6,658 nt of DNA from JAQVSV01 sp041667045 (GTDB taxonomy: Bacteria; Elusimicrobiota; Elusimicrobia; Elusimicrobiales; Elusimicrobiaceae). The stretch covers positions 1 through 6,658 of the forward strand of contig JBAYFS010000130.1 of NCBI GenBank assembly GCA_041667045.1. The letters are read 5' to 3'. The position numbers and the translations under genes are program-made. Under the pieces are notes generated by a model. The model saw only the letters and a list, made by a program, of their open reading frames with translations, was not told where the DNA came from and did not search any database. Every line of letters starts with the position of its first letter. Positions within the stretch are counted from its first letter, which is position 1. Below, piece after piece: positions 1-5,218 of the stretch.

Positions 1-56
1 GCCCTCCCTGGTTATTTTAACTTTTTCAAGGTCGGACGCAATTCAAAAGTATCTAT
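1..56. other. sequence downstream of the Mom-like gene, no gene seen
   Basis: This short stretch follows the stop of the leftward Mom-like gene. I see only a five-codon open frame starting at its ATGA overlap, no convincing hairpin followed by a T run, and no start of another gene. It is too short to say whether it is intergenic or the edge of a neighbour outside the window. Confidence 0.5.
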
Positions 57-731
57 TCATTTTTGCCCTAGAACTCCAAGCGATGCAAAAGACTTACACA
101 AATCTTTACGCTTGGGGTATTCTGTGTTCCAAGCAAACGACGACTCCCGCAGTAATGCTTTACGTTCCCGGTGCGAGCACAGAAACTTGCAGTACCGGAA
201 CTGGAAACCAGTTATCTTTTGCAGGCCAAGTTTGCGGGTAAGCTCGGTCTTGCGCGTGCCATAACGGGTAATGAGCAGGCGCGGGTGGACCACCTCGCCG
301 TCATCCGTGCGATAAAACTGGCTGACTATCTTCCCGCCATAAAACCAGCTCGCGGCCTGATAAACATACCCCGGCTTGCCGCGCAGTCCGTCGGCCCAGC
401 TGAAAAGCAATTTTACGCCGGGGAAGTCATTGCGTACCCGTTTGCAACAGAGCTTTAAGAAACTGCTTTCAGTATTGCGCGGCATGGAGTCCAGCACACA
501 AAACCGGTTCAGCTCAAGGTAATCCGAAACGCCGAGCGACGGGAATAGCTTGCGGATGGTGTGCATGGGCCGCACGCCATAGCCCCACAACGCCACGCCG
601 CAAAGCTCGTCGGAGTGGAACAGCCCGTAAGTCACTTTGGTTATCGGCGGGCAAATAACCGCATAATGATGCGCGGCAACAAACTGCCGCCCAAGCGCAT
701 TACTGATAGGTTGGATAGAAAGCCCGGTCAT
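57..731 (-). CDS. mom: Mom-like GNAT-fold DNA adenine modification protein
   Basis: This 224-aa protein resembles the Mom family of phage Mu, GNAT-fold proteins that convert DNA adenine to a methylcarbamoyl form and so block host restriction enzymes. Visible family features are a His-His-Tyr near residues 21-23, a YGLF strand at 35-38, an ELNRF block at 73-77, a SWAD block at 111-114, and GYVYQAASWFYGG at 121-133, which is the strongest match. A basic C-terminal third follows, with FRYCKFL at 178-184 and a YPKR at 205-208, also typical. I chose the ATG at 731 because GGAGG sits 4 nt before it and it overlaps the stop of the leader ORF as ATGA; the ATG at 746 has no SD. The start region lies in a GC hairpin (722-744), suggesting translational control. 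Phage Mu places its regulator com upstream in the same overlapping way; here the upstream ORF is unrelated to com. Substrate and exact chemistry are inferred from the family only. Confidence 0.85.
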   Translation of the reverse strand: MTGLSIQPISNALGRQFVAAHHYAVICPPITKVTYGLFHSDELCGVALWGYGVRPMHTIRKLFPSLGVSDYLELNRFCVLDSMPRNTESSFLKLCCKRVRNDFPGVKLLFSWADGLRGKPGYVYQAASWFYGGKIVSQFYRTDDGEVVHPRLLITRYGTRKTELTRKLGLQKITGFQFRYCKFLCSHRERKALLRESSFAWNTEYPKRKDLCKSFASLGVLGQK

Positions 732-744
732 ACAGCCTCCGGGC
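722..744 (-). promoter_or_regulatory. hairpin over the Mom-like start site
   Basis: On the minus strand GCCCGG (744-739) pairs perfectly with CCGGGC (727-722) around an 11-nt loop. The first two bases of the GGAGG SD lie in the stem. The rest of the SD, the Mom-like ATG and the stop of the upstream ORF lie in the loop. A six-pair all-GC stem should hinder ribosome entry, and a ribosome finishing the upstream ORF would open it. In phage Mu a stem-loop over the mom start is likewise inhibitory and is relieved by Com; the parallel here is by position, not by sequence. Confidence 0.6.
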
Positions 745-1024
745 ATGAAAGAGTGGCGGCAACCGTCCGAGACGGTTCAGTAAGTGTGTGTGTTCTCGCG
801 TTGCCACCGATAAAACGCAGAGCGTTTTTCCGCGACCCCACCTCAGCAATTTTGCTACGCAGAAAATTGCTTCCGGTCTTGCGAACCGCACGCAAAGCAT
901 TATTATGCTTTGCTCTAAAGGCGGTTCTCACACCGAAAATGGGTGCCCCGCCTGATTGGCAGGGCGTTGTCTTTGTTGTCGAGGCAAAGACTGAATCTGG
1001 GAAAATAAATCGAGGCACGGTCAT
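728..1024 (-). CDS. 98-codon leader ORF overlapping the Mom-like gene
   Basis: This leftward ORF starts at an ATG with GGAG 7 nt upstream (1035-1032) and ends with a TGA that shares bases with the Mom-like ATG, the usual mark of translational coupling. The product is basic, rich in Arg, Thr, Ala and Asn, has two cysteines (22 and 94), and shows no zinc finger, membrane segment or known domain. It is therefore not Com, although it occupies Com's position relative to mom. Nearly all of its length is made of strong hairpins, so the DNA may be under selection as RNA structure rather than, or as well as, protein. A second small ORF (915-1037) overlaps it in another frame. It could be a real regulator, a leader whose translation opens the mom hairpin, or a chance frame in a structured RNA. 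Confidence 0.45.
   Translation of the reverse strand: MTVPRFIFPDSVFASTTKTTPCQSGGAPIFGVRTAFRAKHNNALRAVRKTGSNFLRSKIAEVGSRKNALRFIGGNARTHTLTEPSRTVAATLSCPEAV
761..991 (-). other. run of strong RNA hairpins upstream of the Mom-like gene
   Basis: Six hairpins follow one another. Perfect stems are 761-767 with 771-777 (7 bp, 3-nt loop), 812-818 with 822-828 (7 bp, 3-nt loop), 845-853 with 863-871 (9 bp), 892-900 with 905-913 (9 bp, 4-nt loop, enclosed by a further 7-bp stem 883-889 with 921-927), and 969-975 with 985-991 (7 bp). Another, 945-952 with 958-965, has seven pairs and one mismatch. Such density is not expected of an ordinary coding or spacer sequence. The strand is assigned from the leftward ORFs and candidate promoter; DNA palindromes alone cannot prove it. 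I recognise no known RNA family. Confidence 0.6.
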
Positions 1025-1051
1025 GGTTTTTCTCCATGTCCTTGCCTCGAC
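978..1051 (-). repeat. 10-bp inverted repeat forming an alternative pairing
   Basis: GTCGAGGCAA at 978-987 is the exact reverse complement of 1042-1051. The right arm is also the outer arm of the 1010-1050 hairpin, and the left arm lies in the loop and stem of the 969-991 hairpin. The long pairing therefore excludes both local hairpins, an arrangement seen in attenuators and RNA switches. Confidence 0.6.
1010..1050 (-). promoter_or_regulatory. long hairpin over the leader ORF start site
   Basis: Bases 1010-1017 pair with 1043-1050 (8 bp), 1019-1020 with 1040-1041 (2 bp) and 1022-1026 with 1034-1038 (5 bp). The steps are separated by single mismatches and closed by a 7-nt loop. On the minus strand the start codon of the 98-codon ORF lies in the inner stem, and half of its GGAG SD lies in the stem and half in the loop. 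It would begin at, or within a few bases of, the 5' end of the transcript if either predicted promoter is right. Confidence 0.6.
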
Positions 1052-1052
1052 G

Positions 1053-1086
1053 CTTATAGTTTACCGCATCAAATGCTTGTAGTCAC
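1053..1086 (-). promoter_or_regulatory. candidate promoter for the leader/Mom-like unit
   Basis: On the minus strand GTGACT (1086-1081) is 17 bp from TAAACT (1063-1058), each matching four of six sigma-70 consensus bases. An overlapping TATAAG (1058-1053) matches five of six as an alternative -10 but has no good -35 at the right distance. Either would start RNA around 1046-1051, right at the base of the 1010-1050 hairpin. There is no GATC here of the kind that makes the Mu mom promoter Dam-dependent. The match is by eye only. Confidence 0.35.
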
Positions 1087-1105
1087 GCTTTTAGTTTTGG
1101 ATAAT
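1077..1105 (+). promoter_or_regulatory. candidate promoter for the AT-rich orphan gene
   Basis: TTGTAG at 1077-1082 (three of six) lies 17 bp before GATAAT at 1100-1105 (five of six). A second option is TTGGAT (1097-1102) with TATAGG (1120-1125). The candidate overlaps the divergent promoter proposed for the Mom-like unit, so the two may compete. Evidence is consensus similarity only. Confidence 0.3.
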
Positions 1106-1111
1106 TTTGGA
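1095..1111. repeat. 10-bp-phased direct repeat in the divergent promoter region
   Basis: The heptamer TTTTGGA occurs at 1095-1101 and again at 1105-1111, exactly 10 bp apart, flanking the candidate -10 box GATAAT. One helical turn of spacing would suit a regulator binding one face of DNA, but in AT-rich sequence a seven-base repeat can arise by chance. Confidence 0.3.
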
Positions 1112-1145
1112 AGATATTTTATAGGTAGAATTTTTGGGAGGGATT

Positions 1146-1724
1146 ATGTTTAATATAGCCAACCTGCAGAACCTTGTGAAGGAATATAAAACACATCAGA
1201 CCTTAGATAAACAACTAAAAGTTTTTCGGAAATTAAAGTTTGATGAAGCTTTTGATTATATAACGCTAACACATAAAAATTCAAATCCAGGGCAAATATT
1301 CCCTCATTTCCGGAGAAGATGGTGTTCCCATTTAAAGAATTGGGGTAAAAATCTAAAGAACGAAAAAACACACATCAAACAATGCAAAAACTTTGAAGAA
1401 ATTTTGAGCGAAGTACGCAACAATATATCAGGGGAAAAACCACTCTATAAATATGATGTGGCATTGCGACTCGGGGCAAATATAGGACATATGCCAAAAA
1501 TGGTTTATTTACATGCTGGAACGGAAAAAGGTGCGAGAAATTTGGGGTTCCAACATGCAACACAAACTCTTATAAAAAATGATTTCGACAAACATAATTT
1601 ATCTTGCCTCTGGAGTTCATTAAAACCATACCAAATTGAAGATTTCTTATGTATTTACAAAGAGTGCTTTTTATGCAAAAAATCAGGTCGTTGTAACGAT
1701 AGAATCAAGAAGTTTTGCTGTTAA
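1146..1724 (+). CDS. AT-rich accessory gene, unknown function
   Basis: This 192-aa protein is not one I can name. The ATG at 1146 follows a GGGAGGG stretch closely (about 4 nt); an in-frame TTG at 1134 would lie partly inside that SD and is less likely. The protein is basic, with no signal peptide or membrane helix. The middle has a well-formed block, KYDVALRLGANIG then KMVYLHAGTEKGARNLG (about residues 100-133), which reads like helix-turn-helix or helix-hairpin-helix segments and is probably its conserved core. The C-terminus clusters cysteines in the pattern CxxC, then C, then CC, which could bind metal. G+C is roughly one third by eye, against half or more in the neighbours, a sign of separate origin. 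It is the only rightward gene in the left half, has its own candidate promoter, and runs tail-to-tail into the leftward operon with a 20-bp overlap. An accessory or defence role is possible but unproven. Confidence 0.75.
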   Translation: MFNIANLQNLVKEYKTHQTLDKQLKVFRKLKFDEAFDYITLTHKNSNPGQIFPHFRRRWCSHLKNWGKNLKNEKTHIKQCKNFEEILSEVRNNISGEKPLYKYDVALRLGANIGHMPKMVYLHAGTEKGARNLGFQHATQTLIKNDFDKHNLSCLWSSLKPYQIEDFLCIYKECFLCKKSGRCNDRIKKFCC

Positions 1725-1923
1725 TAGTATTTGTTTTTCGGATTGCATCATATACCACCCACACCGAGGTTAAGCCCAGTTTATAAGTTATTTCTTTCGG
1801 GGCTTCGCCGTTCTTTAGCCGGCGCAGGATTTCAGCGTTACGTTTTTCGATGTAGATTCGTGGGCGGTATTTTCTGCGTTTTTTGTTCGTAGGCTTGACA
1901 GATTTCGGCGTATTCGTTTTCAT
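1705..1923 (-). CDS. small helix-turn-helix protein
   Basis: This 72-aa basic protein has a lysine/arginine-rich N-terminus (about 1-28) followed by a likely helix-turn-helix at about 29-62. Its ILRRLKNGEAPKEITYKLGL segment recalls the scaffold and turn of LuxR-type or resolvase-type HTH domains, and it continues into VWVVYDAIRK as a candidate recognition helix. The ATG at 1923 has AGAGG 7 nt upstream; an upstream in-frame TTG at 1938 lies before that site and is rejected. It is the last gene of the leftward replication operon. It overlaps the preceding four-cysteine gene by 86 bp in a different frame and overlaps the end of the convergent AT-rich gene by 20 bp. A DNA-binding regulatory role is inferred from the fold only. 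Confidence 0.65.
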   Translation of the reverse strand: MKTNTPKSVKPTNKKRRKYRPRIYIEKRNAEILRRLKNGEAPKEITYKLGLTSVWVVYDAIRKTNTINSKTS

Positions 1924-2059
1924 AATTGTACCTCTCAAAATTGAAATTTAGGCCCCAGCGACAAACTGGCTGAGGGCCAGCGTGCGTCGGCTTCCAGTAG
2001 CCGAAGTGTTTGCATAATTCGCATTTCATCTCGTGTTGTTGTTCGGGATTTTCTGGCAT
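1838..2059 (-). CDS. small four-cysteine (possible zinc-binding) protein
   Basis: This 73-aa protein has cysteines at 13, 16, 33 and 54 (CELC, VCRW and EICQ contexts), a spacing that would suit one zinc site, set among aromatic residues. Small proteins like this are common in phage early operons, mostly without known function. The start is secure: GGAGGA lies 6 nt before the ATG, and the ATG follows the helicase stop by only 2 nt, so it is translated with the helicase. The last 28 or so codons, after EICQAYEQK, overlap the start of the HTH gene in another frame and look less protein-like, so the tail may be tolerated rather than selected. I do not recognise a specific family. Confidence 0.65.
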   Translation of the reverse strand: MPENPEQQHEMKCELCKHFGYWKPTHAGPQPVCRWGLNFNFERYNYENEYAEICQAYEQKTQKIPPTNLHRKT

Positions 2060-2061
2060 AG

Positions 2062-3315
2062 CTATTCCTCCGTTTCCGTCATACGCAAGGAATGGCGGTC
2101 AAAATCCAGCAGCCATTTATGCATATGCCCGAAACGGTTCTTGCCTAAAAACGCTTCTATTATGGGGTTATTTCCTTCCGCTTTTTTGTCCGGATTGCGC
2201 CAGAGGAATATCACGGCGTCGGCTTCCTTTTCCACCGCCGAACTGTCAGACAAATCCGCCAGCTTTGGCGCGGCTTTGTCAAAATCCGTCCGTCGGCTCA
2301 ACTGGACCGCCAGAAAGCACAACACGCCGCTTTTTACGCATTCGTTTTTAAGCTCGACCACAAACTTTTCAATTTCCCGTGTGCGCGTGGATTCGCGCGT
2401 CATGGCGCACCGGCCCAGATAATCCACAAACAGCGTCTTGCACTTGGAAAACTTTACCGCACGCTTTATCTCGTAAATGCTCGGCCCGGCGATATCCAGC
2501 AGATAAAGCGGATACGCTTTGGCATCCTCAACCGCGCTTTCAAGCTCGGCAAGGTCTTCCGCGTTAAACTGCTTTGCGCGGAATTTTGAGGCTGAAATTC
2601 CGGTTTTAAGCGGGAGCAGTCTGCTCATAAACTGCTGGGGGCGCATTTCGGTGGGACAGTAGAGGCAGGTGGTTTTATCGTCCAACATATTCACGAGGAC
2701 ATTTGTCAGATATGCGGTTTTGCCGACGTTCGTGCGGGCCGCGACCACTACCAAATCACCCGCCTGCGGGCATAAGCCGTTATCAAGCGTTGGGTATCCC
2801 GTTTTTATGCCGGGCAGACGGCTTTTATAACAGTCTTCCAGATAACCGTCCATAAACTCTTTGGGCGTTACCACGGCAAGGCTGTCGCCGCTGTCACGCT
2901 GTTCGATAAGGCCCATAATGCGTTCAATCGCGTCCGGCTCCACTGCCGGGTTTAGCAGGATGATTTCGCGTTTGATTTTTCGCATTACGGCGTTACGTTT
3001 AACTTCCTTGGCGTAATGCGCGATATGGGTTGATGTGGAAACGGAATCCATAAGCCCGCTTACAAACACTTCGCCGCCAAGCGAATCCAGTTCGCCTTTA
3101 GCCTTGAGCCGGGCGCAAACGGTTACAAGGTCTATCGCTTCGTCGTTGGCACGCATCTCTTTAAACAGGCAAAACATCCGGCGGCTTGAGGTTCTGCTAA
3201 AATCCTCCTCAGACAGTTCTTCCAAAATGAAGTCGGCGTTATTTGAAACTCCAGCTTCCACTAAAAAACTGCCCAGCACGGCGTGTTCCAACATGGTTTC
3301 ATGGTCAAGAGTCAT
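2062..3315 (-). CDS. dnaB: DnaB-type replicative DNA helicase
   Basis: This 417-aa protein has full DnaB architecture: a helical N-terminal domain (about 8-110, starting LEHAVLGSFL), a linker, and a RecA-like C-terminal ATPase domain. Walker A is ARTNVGKT at 193-200, with K199 and T200 expected to hold ATP phosphates. The catalytic Glu is in PTEM (E223). Walker B is TLFVDYLG (D298). The Gln sensor is in AVQLSR (Q338). The DLSDSSAVEKEADAVIFLWR block (354-373) and KNRFG (392-396, likely arginine finger region) complete the family set. It should form a ring that unwinds the element's DNA at the fork. It is slightly shorter than cellular DnaB, as phage versions often are. GGAGG precedes the ATG, which overlaps the upstream loader-like gene by 11 bp. 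The pairing with that gene supports a self-contained replication module. No inactivating change is visible. Confidence 0.95.
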   Translation of the reverse strand: MTLDHETMLEHAVLGSFLVEAGVSNNADFILEELSEEDFSRTSSRRMFCLFKEMRANDEAIDLVTVCARLKAKGELDSLGGEVFVSGLMDSVSTSTHIAHYAKEVKRNAVMRKIKREIILLNPAVEPDAIERIMGLIEQRDSGDSLAVVTPKEFMDGYLEDCYKSRLPGIKTGYPTLDNGLCPQAGDLVVVAARTNVGKTAYLTNVLVNMLDDKTTCLYCPTEMRPQQFMSRLLPLKTGISASKFRAKQFNAEDLAELESAVEDAKAYPLYLLDIAGPSIYEIKRAVKFSKCKTLFVDYLGRCAMTRESTRTREIEKFVVELKNECVKSGVLCFLAVQLSRRTDFDKAAPKLADLSDSSAVEKEADAVIFLWRNPDKKAEGNNPIIEAFLGKNRFGHMHKWLLDFDRHSLRMTETEE

Positions 3316-4123
3316 TGTTCGCCCTCCGCATTTGGTACATGGCTTCGGCTTCTTCGTAAGCGTAATTGTCCGGCTCGTTTTTTTGTTTTGCAGGCGAATA
3401 CGCGGCGGGGTCGTCTTCCCATCTGCGCTGGTTAAGCCATGTTTCCGGGTGCGGTATCAGCGTGATATCCTGCCACTGCTCGCACCGCTTCTGCACTTTA
3501 AGGGCGGCAAGCACGGCGTCCAACGGCGGGCTTTTTGACCGCCAGCGGGCATACGCCGCGCTTTTGCCCACCTTGCGGGGATATGCTTTCCAGAACAATT
3601 CAAACTCCGGCGAATATCCGGCCTTTGCCGGTTTGGGTGTTGGTTCTGCATTTGCCGGCAACAGCGCATCAGCGTCCGCTGATGATGTAGTTGTTCTGTT
3701 ATGTTTTGTTGTGTTTTGTAGGAGAGCGTCAGGGGTGATGCTGACTTTGACGGGAAACGGTGCCGCGTAATTATCCTTTATTAAATGCCACACTTTCGGA
3801 CTGTTGCGGTACTTTTTCTGCAAAAACTGGCCGCGATGCTTCCACCAGCTATGCAGCCGGAAATACGGCTCCCGCTCAATCCAGCCCGACCGCACCATTG
3901 CGTCGACAAATCGCTTTCCGTCAGTATCTCTTAATCCAACCGACTGCGCTAAAGTTGCGTCATTATATTTCCTTAAATCGCCGTCTTCGGCGTAATCCAT
4001 GCACCACCACCAAAAACGATGTAATTTGCCGATTGTAAGGTCCACCTCCCAGTCCATCAGTTCCGCCAGCAACAGTGTTTGCGGATGGTGGTAAAGCTTC
4101 TGATGTGATTCGATCCATGACAT
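3305..4123 (-). CDS. phage replication initiator or helicase-loader-like protein
   Basis: This 272-aa protein has three parts. The first 115 residues form a Trp-rich winged-helix-like domain (LHRFWWWCMDYAEDGDL near 34-50), of the type found at the start of phage O/DnaD-like replication proteins and expected to bind the origin. Residues 120-168 are a Thr/Ala/Pro-rich flexible linker. Residues 170-237 hold a compact domain with FELFWKAYPRKVGKSAAYARW and PHPETWLNQRRWEDD, a combination I associate with phage replisome-organiser proteins that recruit helicase. The start has GGAGG 7 nt upstream. It sits directly ahead of the DnaB gene with an 11-bp overlap, which supports a loader or initiator role. 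There is no Walker motif, so it is not a DnaC-type ATPase. The exact family name is uncertain, but the replication role is likely. Confidence 0.8.
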   Translation of the reverse strand: MSWIESHQKLYHHPQTLLLAELMDWEVDLTIGKLHRFWWWCMDYAEDGDLRKYNDATLAQSVGLRDTDGKRFVDAMVRSGWIEREPYFRLHSWWKHRGQFLQKKYRNSPKVWHLIKDNYAAPFPVKVSITPDALLQNTTKHNRTTTSSADADALLPANAEPTPKPAKAGYSPEFELFWKAYPRKVGKSAAYARWRSKSPPLDAVLAALKVQKRCEQWQDITLIPHPETWLNQRRWEDDPAAYSPAKQKNEPDNYAYEEAEAMYQMRRANNDS

Positions 4124-4384
4124 AAAATGCCTCCGTTTAAAAATTTTCTATGGCTTCGCCCATGCGTCTCAAGAACACACTTTAAAAACCAGCGCTTACT
4201 GCTGTGCGGTGGGAGTCGGATTTACAGGTGATTCACACACAATCAGCCACATCACAGATTTGAGCCGCAATCAGCGCGCATACACGGCAAGGCGCGGACA
4301 AAAACCTGTTTCCCTACCGGACCGCTTTCTGGAAAAGCGACACCCTTTCCATACTCGCGGCCCGATGTTTCCGCTGTTATTTTG
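4124..4384. other. 261-bp gap inside the leftward operon, no secure gene
   Basis: This gap is out of keeping with the 2-9 nt joints or overlaps elsewhere in the operon. On the minus strand one frame stays open to 4252, and a short ATG frame overlaps its stop as TGATG, but neither has a usable SD or convincing composition. The only clear structure is a 6-bp stem 4323-4328 with 4334-4339 (5-nt loop), without a T run, so it is not a standard terminator. The last 20 bases carry the SD of the replication gene. It could hold an internal promoter, an origin or a decayed small gene; nothing decides between these. Confidence 0.4.
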
Positions 4385-4669
4385 TCATGCCTTCTCCCTG
4401 GCAGGTTCTTTCCGTTCCACTGAGAACGAGAACTCGCCGAAATTTTTAATCGCATAATCCGTGAAAATCCGGACAGCCGCTTCCGAGGCCTCGTTAAGGC
4501 TTTTGATAACCACGGAGTTTTTCGGCGGGCAGACGCTGTACTGGAAACCCAGTCGCACCGCGCCTTTGCCGTACAGGCTTTCAGCCGCGATTACGGCTGG
4601 CACGATGTGCAGTTCCGCTTTTGCCGCTTCGACACCTTCCTCAAATTTAAATACATAGATATTGCTCAT
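4385..4669 (-). CDS. hypothetical 94-aa protein downstream of the sigma factor
   Basis: I do not recognise this family. The protein is soluble, mixed alpha/beta in appearance and mildly charged, beginning with a YVFKFEEGVEAAKAEL strand-helix pattern and ending in a charged tail. There is a single cysteine (in SVCPP) and no signal peptide or membrane segment. GGAGC lies 5 nt before the ATG and the gene starts 9 nt after the sigma factor stop, so the two are almost surely cotranscribed. Being next to a sigma gene allows the guess of an anti-sigma or accessory role, but nothing in its sequence shows this. Confidence 0.7.
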   Translation of the reverse strand: MSNIYVFKFEEGVEAAKAELHIVPAVIAAESLYGKGAVRLGFQYSVCPPKNSVVIKSLNEASEAAVRIFTDYAIKNFGEFSFSVERKEPAREKA

Positions 4670-4678
4670 TTTCGCTCC

Positions 4679-5215
4679 TCAATAATCGTCCAGACTGGCG
4701 CGGCTGAAGATGATCTTTATCTGCGCCAGATCGGTGTACAAAGTTGTGCGCGGAGTTTTCAGCCGCTTGCTGGCCTGCGCAATCGTCAGCCCTTCCTCGC
4801 CCAGCAATTTGCATAGCCTGCGCTGGCGGGCCGACATGTCTTTCAATGCGGATTCAAAATCAATCCGTAATTCTGACCGGACATAGGTATCTTCCGCAAA
4901 CACAGCCAGATCCTCTTCCAGCGATACCGAGAAATTGATTCCCTGCCGTTTGCCCCGATGTAAAAGCCTGACCATGGAAAACAATTTGTTCTTTATCACA
5001 CGGTGTAGATAACTGGCAAGCAGAACCCCTTTCTCCGGCGTATAGGAAGGCCTTGCATCAAGCCAATGCAAAAGGCATTCCTGCAAGATGTCGTCATAAT
5101 CTTCCACCCGAAGGCAGAGGAATTGCCGTCTGATTTCGCGTATTGCCATTTCCACACCACGCAATTCGTCATGCGAAAACAGCTCGCGATAGCTACTTTC
5201 ACCGAAATCCGGCAT
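4679..5215 (-). CDS. small sigma-70 family RNA polymerase sigma factor
   Basis: This 178-aa protein has the two-domain plan of ECF-type sigma factors, which redirect host RNA polymerase to chosen promoters. Region 2 spans about 24-85, with DYDDILQECLLHWL (39-52) and ASYLHRVIKNKLFSMVR (67-83) matching the helices that contact core polymerase and the -10 element. Region 4 spans about 122-170, where LTIAQASKRLKTPRTTLYTD is a helix-turn-helix for the -35 element. The ATG at 5215 is 3 nt after the stop of the 71-aa gene and has no clear SD, so it is probably translated by coupling; a later ATG (codon 23) would cut little of the fold but has only a weak SD. It is the second gene of the early operon, close to the recombinase, and would suit a switch from early to later transcription. 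Its target promoters are unknown. It could instead act as a phage activator with a sigma-like fold. Confidence 0.85.
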   Translation of the reverse strand: MPDFGESSYRELFSHDELRGVEMAIREIRRQFLCLRVEDYDDILQECLLHWLDARPSYTPEKGVLLASYLHRVIKNKLFSMVRLLHRGKRQGINFSVSLEEDLAVFAEDTYVRSELRIDFESALKDMSARQRRLCKLLGEEGLTIAQASKRLKTPRTTLYTDLAQIKIIFSRASLDDY

Positions 5216-5218
5216 AAG

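Noticed and set aside
171..458. Rightward 95-codon open frame
   Set aside because: It lies antisense to the well-supported Mom-like gene, has no SD, and its protein shows no recognisable pattern.
812..829. Hairpin followed by a T run, like an intrinsic terminator on the plus strand
   Set aside because: The stem is A/T-closed with only three G/C pairs, the T run is part of the stem itself, and no rightward gene ends here. It is better read as one member of the hairpin array.
561..1082. Rightward 173-codon open frame across the Mom-like start and the hairpin tract
   Set aside because: It runs antisense to two leftward ORFs with good SDs. It is open because the structured tract happens to lack stops, and its product is low-quality and basic.
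4185..4206. Possible terminator before the replication gene (GCTG stem then T run on the minus strand)
   Set aside because: Only four pairs with a 7-nt loop; too weak to call, and placing it inside an operon would need more support.
4252..4455. Leftward 67-codon frame overlapping the end of the 94-aa gene
   Set aside because: There is no SD at its ATG, the first part overlaps a better gene in another frame, and the remainder has no family-like features. I treat it as part of the unexplained gap.
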